From contig NZ_JAKRFD010000016.1 of assembly GCF_022348185.1 (NCBI RefSeq), forward strand, positions 1 through 64,000: a DNA stretch of 64,000 nucleotides. The letters are read 5' to 3'. The position numbers and the translations under genes were made by a program. Below the pieces are notes generated by a model that saw only the letters and a program-made list of their open reading frames with translations, did not search any database and was not told where the DNA came from. The stretch comes from Epibacterium sp. Ofav1-8 (GTDB taxonomy: Bacteria; Pseudomonadota; Alphaproteobacteria; Rhodobacterales; Rhodobacteraceae). Of the stretch, positions 25,743 through 35,484 are shown one piece after another (position 1 is the first letter of the stretch; each line of letters opens with the position of its first letter).

Positions 25743-26554
25743 GCGCGCCCCTCCATCAGGCGGGGATCAAAGCGGTCGCGCAAGCCATCACCAAGCAGGT
25801 TCAGCCCCACCACGGTGACGATGATGGCACAGCCCGGCACAATCGCCAGATGCGGTGCAAGGCTCACAAGGGTCTGGGCCTCGGCCAGCATACGGCCCCA
25901 GCTGGGGGTCGGGGGCTGGGCGCCAAGACCCACGTAGGACAGCCCCGCCTCGGCCAGAATGCCAAGTGAGAACTGGATGGTTCCCTGCACGATCAGGAGA
26001 TTGGCGATGTTGGGCAGGATATGCTCTGCCGAGATCCGTGCGCGCGACTTGCCCGCGACCCGCGCGGCCAGAATGAACTCTCGCGCCCAAAGGCTGAGGC
26101 TGCCACCCCGCGCCACGCGCGCAAAGACGGGGATGTTGAAAATGCCGATGGCGATGATGGCATTGATCGCGCTGGGGCCAAAGACGGCGGTGATCAGAAT
26201 CGCGATCACCAGCGAGGGGAAGGCAAAGACCAGATCATTGCCGCGCATGATGACCTCATCCAGCCAGGAGCCGCGCGTTGCCGCTGCCGCCAGTCCAAGC
26301 GGCACACCCAGACCGATGCCGATGCCGACGGCCAGCAGGGCCACCGCCAGCGAGGTGCGCGCGCCGACCATCACCATCGACAGGATATCGCGGCCAAAAT
26401 GATCGGTGCCCAACAGATGCGTGCCATTTGGCGTCTGGAGCTTGTCGGGGATGTTCATCACCGCATGATCAAACGGCGTCCACACAAAGGAGACGATGGC
26501 CAAAAGCAGCATGATCCCAGAGAGGAGACCGCCAAGAAACAGGCTTCGGTTCAT
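25739..26554 (-). CDS. Dipeptide-type ABC transporter, permease (DppC-like)
   Basis: This 271-residue permease has about six membrane helices and the ABC loop motif RVAGKSRARISAEHILPN (about 180-197). The N-terminal HLLGTDHFGRDILS segment is the hallmark of DppC/OppC proteins. The ATG at 26554 removes a low-complexity extension. It overlaps the ATPase gene by 4 nt. A gap of 124 bp with GC-rich inverted repeats separates it from the DppB-like gene. Confidence 0.92.
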   Translation of the reverse strand: MNRSLFLGGLLSGIMLLLAIVSFVWTPFDHAVMNIPDKLQTPNGTHLLGTDHFGRDILSMVMVGARTSLAVALLAVGIGIGLGVPLGLAAAATRGSWLDEVIMRGNDLVFAFPSLVIAILITAVFGPSAINAIIAIGIFNIPVFARVARGGSLSLWAREFILAARVAGKSRARISAEHILPNIANLLIVQGTIQFSLGILAEAGLSYVGLGAQPPTPSWGRMLAEAQTLVSLAPHLAIVPGCAIIVTVVGLNLLGDGLRDRFDPRLMEGRA

Positions 26555-26599
26555 GACGCCCTCGCGTGCAGGATATGAGGACAGCGCTCGACCCTGGGT

Positions 26600-26652
26600 G
26601 GGTGCGAAGCGCCCTCCCGTGGGGAGGGTCGGGCGCTGTCCGGCAGGGCCGG
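26600..26652. repeat. GC-rich double hairpin between the permease genes
   Basis: An outer GCGCCC/GGGCGC pair encloses CTCCC/GGGAG, and a second hairpin GTCCGGC/GCCGGAC follows. Such a structure inside an operon may tune expression of distal genes or stabilise mRNA ends. Confidence 0.5.
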
Positions 26653-26678
26653 ACACTTAACTTCAGAGTTGATGCCCG

Positions 26679-27626
26679 TCATGCCGCCCTCCGAAGCCGG
26701 GGATCGACCACCGCATAGGCCATATCGACAAGGAAATTCACAAGGATCACCGCAAAGACCAACAGCATCACGACGCTTTCCACCACGATCAGATCGCGCG
26801 CCGAGATCGCCTGAAACACCAGCCGCCCAAGGCCCGGCAGGTAGAACACCTGTTCAATGATGATCGCCCCCGCCAGCAGAAATGAGAATTGAAGGCCGAT
26901 AATGGTCAGCACCGGAATAAGCGCATTGCGCAGCCCGTGTCGGCGGATGGCCTGTTTCTGGCTCAGCCCCTTGGCACGGGCCGAGCGCATGAAATCCTCG
27001 CCCAGAACCTCCAGAAGCGCCGAACGCATCACCCGGGCCAAAATCGCCGCCTGCGGCAGCGCGAGCGCCACGGCAGGCAGGGTGAGCGCATGAAGCCCCG
27101 CCCAAAGCCCCTTGTCCCAGCCGACAAACCCTCCGGCCGAAAACCAGCGCAGATTGATGGCAAAAACCAGCACCAACAGCATCGCAAACCAGAAGTTCGG
27201 CACCGCTACGCCCAGCTGTGTTGCGCCCATCACGGCCATGTCGCCCGCCTTGCCACGCCGCGAGGCCGCGTAGATCCCCGCCGGAAGCGCAATCAATGTG
27301 GAGAGCGTCAGCGCATAGATCGCCAGCGGCAATGAGACCCAGAGCCGCTCTCCCACCATCTTGGCCACCGGGGTGCGGTAGGTATAAGAGGTGCCGAAAT
27401 CCCCCGTCAGCATGCCGCCGACCCAGTCCAGATAGCGGCTGACCTTGCCTTGATCGAGGCCCAGCTCCTCGCGCAGGGCGGCGACGGTTTCCTCTTGTGC
27501 GCCGGTGCCCAGCATAAATGATGCAGGATCGCCCGGAGCGACTTCGATCACGGCAAAGATCACCATCGAGGCGACGGCGAGGCTCAGCACGAGCGAGAGG
27601 AGGCGTCTGACGAGATAGTGCAGCAT
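26679..27626 (-). CDS. Dipeptide-type ABC transporter, permease (DppB-like)
   Basis: This 315-residue permease starts with MLHYLVRRLLSLVLSL, typical of DppB/OppB proteins. It has the conserved VAPGDPASFMLG loop, six membrane helices and the EAA-type loop RSARAKGLSQKQAI with RHGLRNALIPVLT. The ATG at 27626 is preferred because upstream in-frame sequence has no membrane character. A divergent deacetylase-fold gene starts 109 bp away on the other strand, splitting this gene from its probable binding-protein gene at 29052-30530. Confidence 0.92.
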   Translation of the reverse strand: MLHYLVRRLLSLVLSLAVASMVIFAVIEVAPGDPASFMLGTGAQEETVAALREELGLDQGKVSRYLDWVGGMLTGDFGTSYTYRTPVAKMVGERLWVSLPLAIYALTLSTLIALPAGIYAASRRGKAGDMAVMGATQLGVAVPNFWFAMLLVLVFAINLRWFSAGGFVGWDKGLWAGLHALTLPAVALALPQAAILARVMRSALLEVLGEDFMRSARAKGLSQKQAIRRHGLRNALIPVLTIIGLQFSFLLAGAIIIEQVFYLPGLGRLVFQAISARDLIVVESVVMLLVFAVILVNFLVDMAYAVVDPRLRRAA

Positions 27627-27735
27627 TGGCGGCAGGTTAGGCGGCGGCAGCCCAGCCGTCCAGTGGCAGCATGAGAAAACCGCCCTGCGCCCCGTCCCCC
27701 TTGTGCGGCGCGTCAGATCCGCTAGCTCTTGAGCC

Positions 27736-28878
27736 ATGCTGACCCGCCCCCTGTTTATCGGACACGAGATCTATCGCGGCTCCTCCTACGGGCGCTGGCA
27801 CCCGCTGCGGGTGCCGCGTGTGTCGACCACCATGGACCTGTCCCGGGCGCTGGGCTGGTTGCCGCCCGCCGCCTTCGTGACCTCGCCCCGGGCCAAACCC
27901 GCCGCGCTGCACGCCTGGCACACGTCGGCCTATGTGGCGGCATTGCAGGCAGCCGAGGACGCGCAGGCGGTCAGTGCCGAGATCCGGGCGCGCCACCATA
28001 TCGGCACCGTGTCCAACCCGGTCTACCCGGAGATCTTTCGCCGCCCGGCCACCGCGGCGGGCGGGTCGATCCTCGCGGGGGAGCTCCTGGCCCGGGGCGG
28101 CGTTGTCTACAACCCGGCGGGCGGCACCCACCACGGCATGCCGGACCGGGCCAACGGCTTTTGCTACCTCAACGATCCGGTGCTGGCGATGCTGTCGCTG
28201 CGCCACCATGGGGCGCGGCGCATCGCCTATGTGGACATCGATGCGCATCACTGCGACGGGGTTGCGGCGGCCTTTCACGGGGACGAGGATGTGCTGATGA
28301 TCTCGGTGCACGAGGAAAACCTCTGGCCCAGGACCGGCCTCCTGCAGGATGATGCGGGCGGTTCAGCCCTGAACCTGCCGGTGCCCCGTGGTCTCAACGA
28401 CAGCGAAATGGCCCATATCCGCGAGGCGCTGCTCCTGCCGGCAGTAGCGGGTTTTGCGCCCGATGCGGTGGTGCTGCAATGCGGGGCGGATGCGGTGACG
28501 GAGGACCCGCTGGCCCATCTCGACCTGTCCAACAGCGCCCATTGGGCCATTGTTGCGGCGCTGAAACCGCTGGCCCCGCGCTATCTCGTGCTGGGCGGCG
28601 GCGGGTATAACCCGTGGTCGGTGGGGCGGCTCTGGACCGGGGTCTGGGGCACGCTCAACGGGCAGGACATTCCCGACCGGGTGCCAGCAGAGGCCGAGGA
28701 GCTGTTGCGCCGGCTGGAATTCAAGGGCCACAGGCTGGGCCGCAATCCACCCGAGCACTGGTTCACCACACTCCGCGATGCGCCGCGCGACGGCCCCCTG
28801 CGGCCCTCGATCGTGGATCGGGTCGCGGTCCTGCGTGACCGGTGGCAGCAGGCGGGAGAGCGGTGGCAGCGCACCTGA
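27736..28878 (+). CDS. Histone-deacetylase-fold amidohydrolase (AcuC/HdaH/acetylpolyamine type)
   Basis: This 380-residue arginase/deacetylase-fold protein has the tandem catalytic His in AGGTHHGMPDRANGFC (about 132-147), the zinc ligands in VDIDAHHCDG (about 163-172), an Asp in CGADAVTEDPL and the transition-state Tyr in LGGGGYNPW. Bacterial members remove acetyl groups from acetyl-CoA synthetase, polyamines or other small amines. It is inserted in reverse orientation between the permease and the binding protein of the ABC transporter. Context suggests action on an imported N-acyl amine, but an AcuC-like role on protein lysines is equally possible. Confidence 0.88.
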   Translation: MLTRPLFIGHEIYRGSSYGRWHPLRVPRVSTTMDLSRALGWLPPAAFVTSPRAKPAALHAWHTSAYVAALQAAEDAQAVSAEIRARHHIGTVSNPVYPEIFRRPATAAGGSILAGELLARGGVVYNPAGGTHHGMPDRANGFCYLNDPVLAMLSLRHHGARRIAYVDIDAHHCDGVAAAFHGDEDVLMISVHEENLWPRTGLLQDDAGGSALNLPVPRGLNDSEMAHIREALLLPAVAGFAPDAVVLQCGADAVTEDPLAHLDLSNSAHWAIVAALKPLAPRYLVLGGGGYNPWSVGRLWTGVWGTLNGQDIPDRVPAEAEELLRRLEFKGHRLGRNPPEHWFTTLRDAPRDGPLRPSIVDRVAVLRDRWQQAGERWQRT

Positions 28879-28941
28879 TCCAGGCAGCCACCTGCCGTGA
28901 TCTGTGGTGACCTGTTTTGAGCTGCCGTCACGCGCTGCGCG

Positions 28942-29024
28942 CGCCGGGCCGCAGGCCCGGCGCTGGGCCCAACGGATGGGGATGCATTTTCAATGCAGCC
29001 ACAGCGGGCGGGAGCCTCCCCCGC
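28942..29024. repeat. Convergent-gene repeat family 2, copy A (three hairpins)
   Basis: Stem 1 is CGCCGGGCC/GGCCCGGCG with a GCA loop. Linker GCCCAAC follows, then stem 2 TGCATT/AATGCA and stem 3 GGCGGGAG...CCCCCGCC. The same plan with different stem sequences occurs at 58701-58782. It lies between the convergent deacetylase and binding-protein genes and may act as a bidirectional terminator. Confidence 0.7.
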
Positions 29025-29051
29025 CCCGAAGGGACTCCCACCCGCTGCGTG

Positions 29052-30530
29052 TCACTCGGCCCAGCTCAGCGCGCCGATCTCGATGGCCGCGGTCGGCGCA
29101 TTTGCCCAGACCCCCCGCAGGCCCGCCTTGGCGATGCCCAGCTTGGCCAGCTGGAACAGGTAACCGTTGACGTGATCCTCGGCGATGATCCGTTGCGCCT
29201 GTTGCAGGATCTCGCGGCGCGCCTCCGGGTCGGTGGTGGCATTCAGGCGCGTCATCATCCCTTGCAGATCCGGGTTGTCATACTGGAAGTAATAATCGGG
29301 CCGGGCATAGATGCCGATGTCCATCGGCTCGGTGTGGCTGACAATGCTGAGCCCGTAGGTCTTGCCCTTGAACACCGTTTCCAGCCACTGCGCCCATTCG
29401 ACGTTGATGATCTCCGCCGTGATGCCGACCGCGGCCAGCTGAGCGGCCACGATCTCGCCTCCGCGCCGGGCATAGGCGGGGGGCGGCAGGTGCAGCGTGG
29501 TCTCGAACCCGTCCGGCAGCCCCGCCTCCGCCAGCAGGGCGCGGGCGGCCTCCGGATCGTAGGCGGACTGGTCTGTCAGATCCACATAGGCCGGGTTGTG
29601 CGGTGCAAAATGGGTGCCAATGGGGGTGCCATAGCCAAACATCGCCCCGTCGATGAGGGCCGACCGGTCGATGGCATGCGCGATCGCCGCGCGCACCTTC
29701 GGGTTGTCAAATGGCGGCTGGGCATTGTTGGTCGACAGGATGGTCTCGCCCTCGGTGGAGCCGACGATCACCTGAAACCGCGGATCGGCCTCGAATTGCA
29801 CCACATTCTCCGGCGCCGGAAAATTGTCAAAGGCATCGATGTCCTCGGCCATCATCGCGGCAAAGGCGGCGGTCGGGTCCGAGATGAACTTGATCGTCGC
29901 GCCGGTCAGCGCCGGCATCTCGCCCCAGTAATTGGGGTTGCGCACCAGGTCCACGCGGTCGCCCTGCACCCATTCGTTGAACCGATAGGGACCGGTCCCG
30001 ACGGGGGCGGTTTTCAGGGTCTCGACGGTTTCGGGCGCGACGATCACCGCATCGCCCCAGGCCAGGTTGAACAACAGGCTGCCATTGGGCGCCGACAGGG
30101 TGACCACAACGGTCTGCGGATCGGTGGCGGTGACCTCGGCAATATCGGCAAACAGCGCCTTTTGCGCATTGGTGCTGTCCGCGCCCCGCGCCCGGTCGAG
30201 CGAGAATTTCACATCCGCGGCGTCCATCACGCTGCCGTCATGAAAGGTCACCCCCTCCCGCAGCGTGAAGGTATAGGTCAGCCCGTCGTCGGAGATCATC
30301 CAGTCCTTGGCCAGCAGCGGCACCACCTCGCCATCCGGGGTGAAGCGCGTCAGCCCCTCGAAGATATTGAGGTAGACCACGGAATCGATGGCTTGGGCCG
30401 CGCCCGCGGTCGGGTCCAGATGCGGCGGTTCCAGCTGGGTGGCATAGGTGACCGTTTCCTTGGCCACCGCCGCACCGGCCCAAAGCGCCAGCGCGGAGAC
30501 AGCCGCCACGATCGGCGTCTTGAATGTCAT
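29052..30530 (-). CDS. Dipeptide-type ABC transporter, substrate-binding protein
   Basis: This 492-residue family 5 extracellular solute-binding protein has a Sec signal peptide (about 1-23, ending AVAK). Typical motifs are [17 protein letters not shown] near residue 97 and PVGTGPYRF with NPNYWG near 175-193. It binds peptides, nickel-peptide complexes or other solutes in the periplasm. The ATG at 30530 starts the signal peptide. The gene is separated from the permease genes by the reverse-oriented deacetylase gene, so it must have its own promoter within the 225 bp before panB. Confidence 0.92.
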   Translation of the reverse strand: MTFKTPIVAAVSALALWAGAAVAKETVTYATQLEPPHLDPTAGAAQAIDSVVYLNIFEGLTRFTPDGEVVPLLAKDWMISDDGLTYTFTLREGVTFHDGSVMDAADVKFSLDRARGADSTNAQKALFADIAEVTATDPQTVVVTLSAPNGSLLFNLAWGDAVIVAPETVETLKTAPVGTGPYRFNEWVQGDRVDLVRNPNYWGEMPALTGATIKFISDPTAAFAAMMAEDIDAFDNFPAPENVVQFEADPRFQVIVGSTEGETILSTNNAQPPFDNPKVRAAIAHAIDRSALIDGAMFGYGTPIGTHFAPHNPAYVDLTDQSAYDPEAARALLAEAGLPDGFETTLHLPPPAYARRGGEIVAAQLAAVGITAEIINVEWAQWLETVFKGKTYGLSIVSHTEPMDIGIYARPDYYFQYDNPDLQGMMTRLNATTDPEARREILQQAQRIIAEDHVNGYLFQLAKLGIAKAGLRGVWANAPTAAIEIGALSWAE

Positions 30531-30755
30531 CGTCCAATATCCTCCTCTGTCGGCGGCCTCTGCGCCACCGGGGTCATGCCGCCCGTGTGCACCGGGCATT
30601 GCCCACAGGCTTGCCGGTTTTCCCCGCGTAATCAAGCTTTGCTGCATCGCCGCATCACTGGTAAGCCGCAGCGGCAAGTGATAGACACGTGCAACTTTGC
30701 CCGCTTTGGCCCGTGCGACCCGCATCCGTGGCCCGTCCAGCCGAGGAGCCGAGAC

Positions 30756-31586
30756 ATGAGCGCCACCGCCCGAAAGACCGCCCTCAATGCCGAGGATATC
30801 CGCGCGCTGAAGGGGCAGCGCCCCATTGTCAGCCTCACGGCCTATACCACGCCGATGGCGCGGCTGATGGATGCCCATTGCGACTTTGTACTGGTCGGCG
30901 ACAGTGTCGGCATGGTGCTGCACGGTCTGCCCTCCACCCTCGGCGTGACGATGGACATGATGGTGATGCATGGCGCCGCCGTCGCCCGCGGATTGAGCCG
31001 CGCGATGATGGTGATCGACATGCCGTTCGGCGCCTACGAGGAAGGCCCGGCGCAGGCGTTTCGCAACGCCGCCCGCCTGATGGCCGAAACCGGCGCCGCC
31101 GCCGTCAAGCTGGAAGGCGGGGTGGAGATGGCCGAGACCATCCGTTTCCTGGTCAAGCGCGGCATCCCGGTGATGGCGCATATCGGCCTCACGCCGCAGT
31201 CGATCAACACGCTCGGCGGCTACAAGGTGCAGGGCCGCGACGAGGCCGCCAAACCGCTGATCGCCGATGCCCGCGCGGTCGCCGATGCCGGCGCCTTTGC
31301 CGTCGTGCTGGAGAAAGTCCCCGCCAGCCTCGCCGACCAGGTGACCGAGATCGTTGCGATCCCCACTATCGGGATCGGCGCCTCTGCGGGCTGCGACGGG
31401 CAGGTGCTGGTGGTGGATGACATGCTCGGCTTCTTTACCGCCTTCAAACCGAAGTTCGTGAAACGCTACGCCGAACTTGGCCCCGCCGCCGAAGAGGCCA
31501 TCGCCGACTATGCCGCCGAGGTCCGCGCCCGCCGCTTTCCGGCCCCGGAACACACCTTCGCCGACCTGGCGCCCAAGACAGACTGA
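30756..31586 (+). CDS. panB: 3-methyl-2-oxobutanoate hydroxymethyltransferase
   Basis: This 276-residue TIM-barrel enzyme has [15 protein letters not shown] at the N-terminus, the metal Asp in [22 protein letters not shown] and the catalytic Glu region [10 protein letters not shown]. It adds a hydroxymethyl group from methylene-THF to ketoisovalerate to give ketopantoate, the first step of pantothenate synthesis. A GAGGAG site precedes the ATG. It is followed 15 nt later by panC. Confidence 0.96.
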   Translation: MSATARKTALNAEDIRALKGQRPIVSLTAYTTPMARLMDAHCDFVLVGDSVGMVLHGLPSTLGVTMDMMVMHGAAVARGLSRAMMVIDMPFGAYEEGPAQAFRNAARLMAETGAAAVKLEGGVEMAETIRFLVKRGIPVMAHIGLTPQSINTLGGYKVQGRDEAAKPLIADARAVADAGAFAVVLEKVPASLADQVTEIVAIPTIGIGASAGCDGQVLVVDDMLGFFTAFKPKFVKRYAELGPAAEEAIADYAAEVRARRFPAPEHTFADLAPKTD

Positions 31587-31601
31587 AGGACCACGCCCGA
31601 C

Positions 31602-32444
31602 ATGACGACCCCGATCCTGCGCCGTCTGGATGACCTGCGCGCGCTGCGCCGCGCCTGGATGCTGAAGGGTGAAACCCTCGGCCTCGTGCCCACCATGGGG
31701 GCCCTGCATGCGGGCCACCTGTCGCTGGTAAAGGCCGCCAAGGCCGCCTGCGACCATGTGGTGGTGACGATCTTCGTGAACCCCAGACAGTTCAACAGCC
31801 CCGAGGATCTGGCCAGCTACCCGCGCACCGAACATGAGGACGCGGAAAAGCTCGCGCCCTTTGGTGTCGATGCGATCTATGTGCCCGACCCGGACCAGAT
31901 CTACCCCGAAGGCTACGCCACCACCGTCAGCCTCGACGGCGTGACCGAGGTGATGGAAGGCCCCAATCGTCCCGGCCATTTCGAGGGCGTCGCCACCGTC
32001 GTCGCCAAGCTGTTCCTGCAATCGTGCGCCGATCAGGCCTTTTTTGGCGAAAAGGACTATCAGCAGCTGATGGTGGTCCGGCGCATGGCCCGCGATCTGG
32101 ACATTCCCATCGAAGTCATCGGCTGCCCGACCGTGCGCGAGGCCTCCGGGCTGGCGCTGTCGTCGCGCAATATGCGCCTGTCGCCACAGGCGGTGGAACG
32201 TGCCGGCCAGTTGAACCCGATGATGGAAGCCGCCGCCGCCCGCCTGCGCGCCGGTGACGCCTACGCCCCGCTGGAGGCCGGGATGCGGACCCGGCTCCAG
32301 GAGCTTGGCTTTGACGAGGTGGAGTATATCGACCTGCGCTGCGCCGAAACCCTCGCGTCCCTGGACCGGCTGGACCGCCCCGCCCGCATGTTCGTGGCGG
32401 CCTGGCTCGATGGGGTGCGGCTGATCGACAATATCGCGGTCTGA
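31602..32444 (+). CDS. panC: Pantothenate synthetase
   Basis: This 280-residue enzyme has the nucleotide-binding PTMGALHAGHLSLV (about 28-41), FVNPRQFN, the FFGEKDYQQL motif and the KMSKS-like SSRNMRLS. It condenses pantoate and beta-alanine using ATP. The panB-panC pair is a normal two-gene operon; ketopantoate reductase is not in the window. Length and motifs match the family closely. Confidence 0.96.
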   Translation: MTTPILRRLDDLRALRRAWMLKGETLGLVPTMGALHAGHLSLVKAAKAACDHVVVTIFVNPRQFNSPEDLASYPRTEHEDAEKLAPFGVDAIYVPDPDQIYPEGYATTVSLDGVTEVMEGPNRPGHFEGVATVVAKLFLQSCADQAFFGEKDYQQLMVVRRMARDLDIPIEVIGCPTVREASGLALSSRNMRLSPQAVERAGQLNPMMEAAAARLRAGDAYAPLEAGMRTRLQELGFDEVEYIDLRCAETLASLDRLDRPARMFVAAWLDGVRLIDNIAV

Positions 32445-32479
32445 CACCGTCTGAGGCAGGCCGATCTCCGCGCCGTTTC

Positions 32480-32495
32480 TACTAATTTATTAGTA
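32480..32495. promoter_or_regulatory. 16-bp palindrome upstream of glpK, candidate operator
   Basis: TACTAAT and ATTAGTA flank a central TT, an AT-rich perfect inverted repeat in a GC-rich background, 67 bp before the glpK ATG. It is probably bound by a dimeric repressor or activator. The regulator is not identifiable from the sequence. Confidence 0.5.
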
Positions 32496-32561
32496 AGGGC
32501 TGGTCGCGCTAACGGATTTATGTCTAATCTCCGCCTCAAGACAGATTTGGAGGGGGAGCTC

Positions 32562-34046
32562 ATGACATTCATTCTTGCGATCGACCAGGGGACAACATCG
32601 ACCCGCGCAATCCTGTTCGATGCCGATATGCAGGTGGCCGCCGTGGCGCAGGAGGAATTCCCGCAGCATTATCCGCAGGCGGGCTGGGTGGAACACGACC
32701 CGGAGGATCTTTGGTCCACGACGCTTTCCACCTGCCGCAAGGTGCTCTCTGACAAGGGCATTTCCGCCTCCGACATTGCCGGCATCGGCATCACCAACCA
32801 GCGCGAGACCACCGTGGTCTGGGACAAGACCACCGGCAAGGCCATCCACAATGCCATCGTCTGGCAGGACCGGCGCACCGCCGAGATCTGCGAAGGCTTC
32901 CGCGATGACGGCCACGAGGACATGGTGCGCGATACCACCGGCCTGCTGCTGGATCCGTATTTCTCCGGCACCAAGGTCAAATGGATTCTCGACACCGTCG
33001 AGGGGGCCCGCGCCCGGGCCGAGGCGGGCGAGCTGCTGTTTGGCACCGTCGACAGTTTCCTGATCTGGCGTCTGACCGGCGGGGCGTCGCATGTCACCGA
33101 TGCCACCAATGCCGCCCGCACCCTGATGTATGACATCAAGGCGGGCCAGTGGAGTGAGGAGATCTGCGCCCTGCTCGGGGTGCCGCAGGCGATGCTGCCG
33201 CAGGTCCGGGACTGCGCGGCAGATTTCGGCACCACCGCGGAGGATCATCTTGGCGGCGCGATTCCGATCCTCGGCGTGGCGGGGGACCAGCAGGCCGCCA
33301 CGGTGGGGCAGACCTGCTTCCAGCCGGGGATGATGAAATCGACATACGGCACCGGCTGCTTTGCGCTGCTGAACACCGGGGCGACGCCGGTGCTGTCAAA
33401 GAACCGCATGCTGACCACCATCGCCTATCAGCTCGATGGCAAACCGACCTATGCGCTTGAAGGGTCGATCTTTATCGCCGGTGCGGCGGTGCAATGGCTG
33501 CGCGACGGGCTTGGCATCATCGGCAAGGCCAGCGAATCGGGAGTGCTGGCCGACAAGGCCGATCCCACCCAGGACGTGATCCTGGTGCCCGCCTTCACCG
33601 GCCTCGGCGCCCCCTACTGGGAACCCGACTGCCGCGGCGGCATGTTCGGCCTGACCCGCAGTTCCGGTCCTGCCGAATTTGCCCGTGCCGCCTTGCAAAG
33701 CGTGGCCTACCAGACCCGCGACCTCTGGGAAGCGATGCGGGCCGACTGGGAGGGCGACGCCAATGTCACCCTGCGCGTCGATGGCGGCATGAGCGCCAGC
33801 GACTGGGCAATGCAGAGCCTGTCGGACATCCTCGGCGCCGCCGTGGACCGGCCGGTGATGCAGGAAACCACCGCGCTGGGCGCCGCCTGGCTTGCGGGGA
33901 TGAAGGCGGGGGTCTACCCGGATCAGGACGGCTTTGCCGCGACCTGGGCGCTGGACCGGGAGTTCAAGCCGATGCTGGACGCCGGCCGCCGGGAAGAGGC
34001 CTACGCCCGCTGGAAACGGGCCGTGCAGGCGGTGATCGGGGTCTGA
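32562..34046 (+). CDS. glpK: Glycerol kinase
   Basis: This 494-residue FGGY-family kinase has [15 protein letters not shown] at the start, [34 protein letters not shown]-like [14 protein letters not shown] and [10 protein letters not shown]. It phosphorylates glycerol to glycerol-3-phosphate. The ATG at 32562 follows a GGAGGGGGAG site; an upstream in-frame ATG at 32520 adds residues that are not conserved. No glpF or glpD lies beside it. A palindrome 67 bp upstream may control it. Confidence 0.96.
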   Translation: MTFILAIDQGTTSTRAILFDADMQVAAVAQEEFPQHYPQAGWVEHDPEDLWSTTLSTCRKVLSDKGISASDIAGIGITNQRETTVVWDKTTGKAIHNAIVWQDRRTAEICEGFRDDGHEDMVRDTTGLLLDPYFSGTKVKWILDTVEGARARAEAGELLFGTVDSFLIWRLTGGASHVTDATNAARTLMYDIKAGQWSEEICALLGVPQAMLPQVRDCAADFGTTAEDHLGGAIPILGVAGDQQAATVGQTCFQPGMMKSTYGTGCFALLNTGATPVLSKNRMLTTIAYQLDGKPTYALEGSIFIAGAAVQWLRDGLGIIGKASESGVLADKADPTQDVILVPAFTGLGAPYWEPDCRGGMFGLTRSSGPAEFARAALQSVAYQTRDLWEAMRADWEGDANVTLRVDGGMSASDWAMQSLSDILGAAVDRPVMQETTALGAAWLAGMKAGVYPDQDGFAATWALDREFKPMLDAGRREEAYARWKRAVQAVIGV

Positions 34047-34095
34047 TCGCGCGCCATTGGCAGAGGGCGCCGCGGCTCTGGCGCGGGCCCTTCGG

Positions 34096-34151
34096 CTTCA
34101 TCTTTTTAGAAATACCTCGGGGGAGGCCCAAAGGGCCGGGGGCAGCGCCCC
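34096..34151 (-). repeat. Convergent-gene repeat family 1, copy B
   Basis: Read on the minus strand it begins GGGGCGCTGCCCCC, continues GGCCCTTTGGGCC and ends with CCCCCGAGGTATTT and AGATGAAG, clearly related to 22147-22208. It lies between convergent glpK and the FAD monooxygenase gene. Confidence 0.7.
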
Positions 34152-34167
34152 GACGCCCCCGCCAGCG

Positions 34168-35424
34168 TCATGCCAGGCGATGCCCTTCGGCAATCCGGCG
34201 CGGTTGTGCGTTCAGGGCCTCGATCGAAAAGCCGGAGATCGCCTTGTATTTCGCCGCATGCGCGGCCAGCTCCGCCTGCGGGATGACCTCGTCGATCACC
34301 TCAAAGGCGCCGCCGCAGCGGTCCTCCACCTGTTGCAGCACCGCGTCCGGCCCCTGGCCCGAGCGATTCGCCTGCCCGATCTTGGTGGCTGCCGGGCGCA
34401 TCTCGGCCTCATAGGCGGCCAGGGCATCTGCCGTCACCCCATGGGCAAGCATCTGCGCGCCAATGGTGCGGGCATCCAGAATGGCCTGGCTCGCGCCGTT
34501 GGACCCGATGGGATAGGTCGGATGCGCGGCATCGCCCATCCAGGTCCGATGGCCAAAGGTCCAGCGCGGCAGCGGATCGCGATCCACCATCGGGTATTCA
34601 TAGACCACCTCCGCGCCCCGGATCAGCGCCGGCACGTCGATCCAGTCAAACTGCCACGCGGCGAAGTCATGGACAAACCGGTCAATGTCCACGGCCCGGT
34701 TCCAGTCTTCGCGCTGGAACGCCTGATCGGGGTCAAAGCGTTTCTCGGCGATCCAGTTCAGCGTGGCGATGCCGTCGGCATCGGCGGCGGAGATCGGGTA
34801 GGAGACAAACCGCAGGGCGTCATGGCCGATCATCACCATCGCGCCGGGCCCCCGGAACAGCGGCGCACGTGTGGTGGCGCGCCACAGGATGCGCCCGTCC
34901 CAGATCGGGGCGCCTTCCTCGGGGTACTGGCAGGCCCGAAGCGCAGAGTGGATGCCGTCGGCTGCCACCACCATGGCGCCGCTGATGCTGCGCCCGTCTG
35001 CCAGCTGCAAGGACGCGCCCGCATCGGTCTCCGCCCAGCCCACGGCCCGCGCTCCGGTCTCGATCGCGTCAGGCCCGGCGCGCTCCAGCAGGGTGCGGTA
35101 CAAGAGCATCTGCAACTCTCCGCGATGCACCGAGAACTGCGGCCAGGCATAGCCCGCCTCCAGCCCGCGCGGTTCCTCCCAGATCGTCTTGCCCAGTTTG
35201 GAAAAGAACCCGAGACTGCGGGTGCGCACGCCGATTGCGTCCAGCTGTGCCTCCAGCCCGAGGTCGAACAGCTCGCGCACCGCGTTGGGTTGCAGGTTGA
35301 TGCCGACGCCCATGGGTTTCAGCGCCCGGGTGGCCTCGAAGACCTTGAACGGCACGCCAATCTGGTGAAGCGTCAGCCCCAGGGCCAGACCGGCAATCCC
35401 GCCGCCCGCAATCAAAACTGTCAT
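34168..35424 (-). CDS. FAD-dependent monooxygenase (PHBH fold)
   Basis: This 418-residue flavoprotein has the Rossmann GAGG-type motif VLIAGGGIAGLALGL at the N-terminus, the DG motif VVAADGIHSALR (about 163-174) and the GD motif WMGDAAHPTYPIGSNGASQAI (about 294-314, quoted in part). These define class A aromatic hydroxylases that use NAD(P)H and oxygen. Substrate is not evident. The ATG at 35424 precedes the FAD motif directly. It is a single gene, convergent with glpK across a structured repeat, and it follows idi on the same strand by 60 bp. Confidence 0.88.
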   Translation of the reverse strand: MTVLIAGGGIAGLALGLTLHQIGVPFKVFEATRALKPMGVGINLQPNAVRELFDLGLEAQLDAIGVRTRSLGFFSKLGKTIWEEPRGLEAGYAWPQFSVHRGELQMLLYRTLLERAGPDAIETGARAVGWAETDAGASLQLADGRSISGAMVVAADGIHSALRACQYPEEGAPIWDGRILWRATTRAPLFRGPGAMVMIGHDALRFVSYPISAADADGIATLNWIAEKRFDPDQAFQREDWNRAVDIDRFVHDFAAWQFDWIDVPALIRGAEVVYEYPMVDRDPLPRWTFGHRTWMGDAAHPTYPIGSNGASQAILDARTIGAQMLAHGVTADALAAYEAEMRPAATKIGQANRSGQGPDAVLQQVEDRCGGAFEVIDEVIPQAELAAHAAKYKAISGFSIEALNAQPRRIAEGHRLA

Positions 35425-35484
35425 CGTGATATGTCCTCCCGCGCCGCATAAGACCATGGCCCCGGCGCAAAAGGCAAGCCGCGC

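Noticed and set aside
30531-32447. Apparent upstream extension of the binding-protein frame across panB and panC
   Set aside because: The signal peptide starts at 30530; the added residues are antisense to panB and panC.
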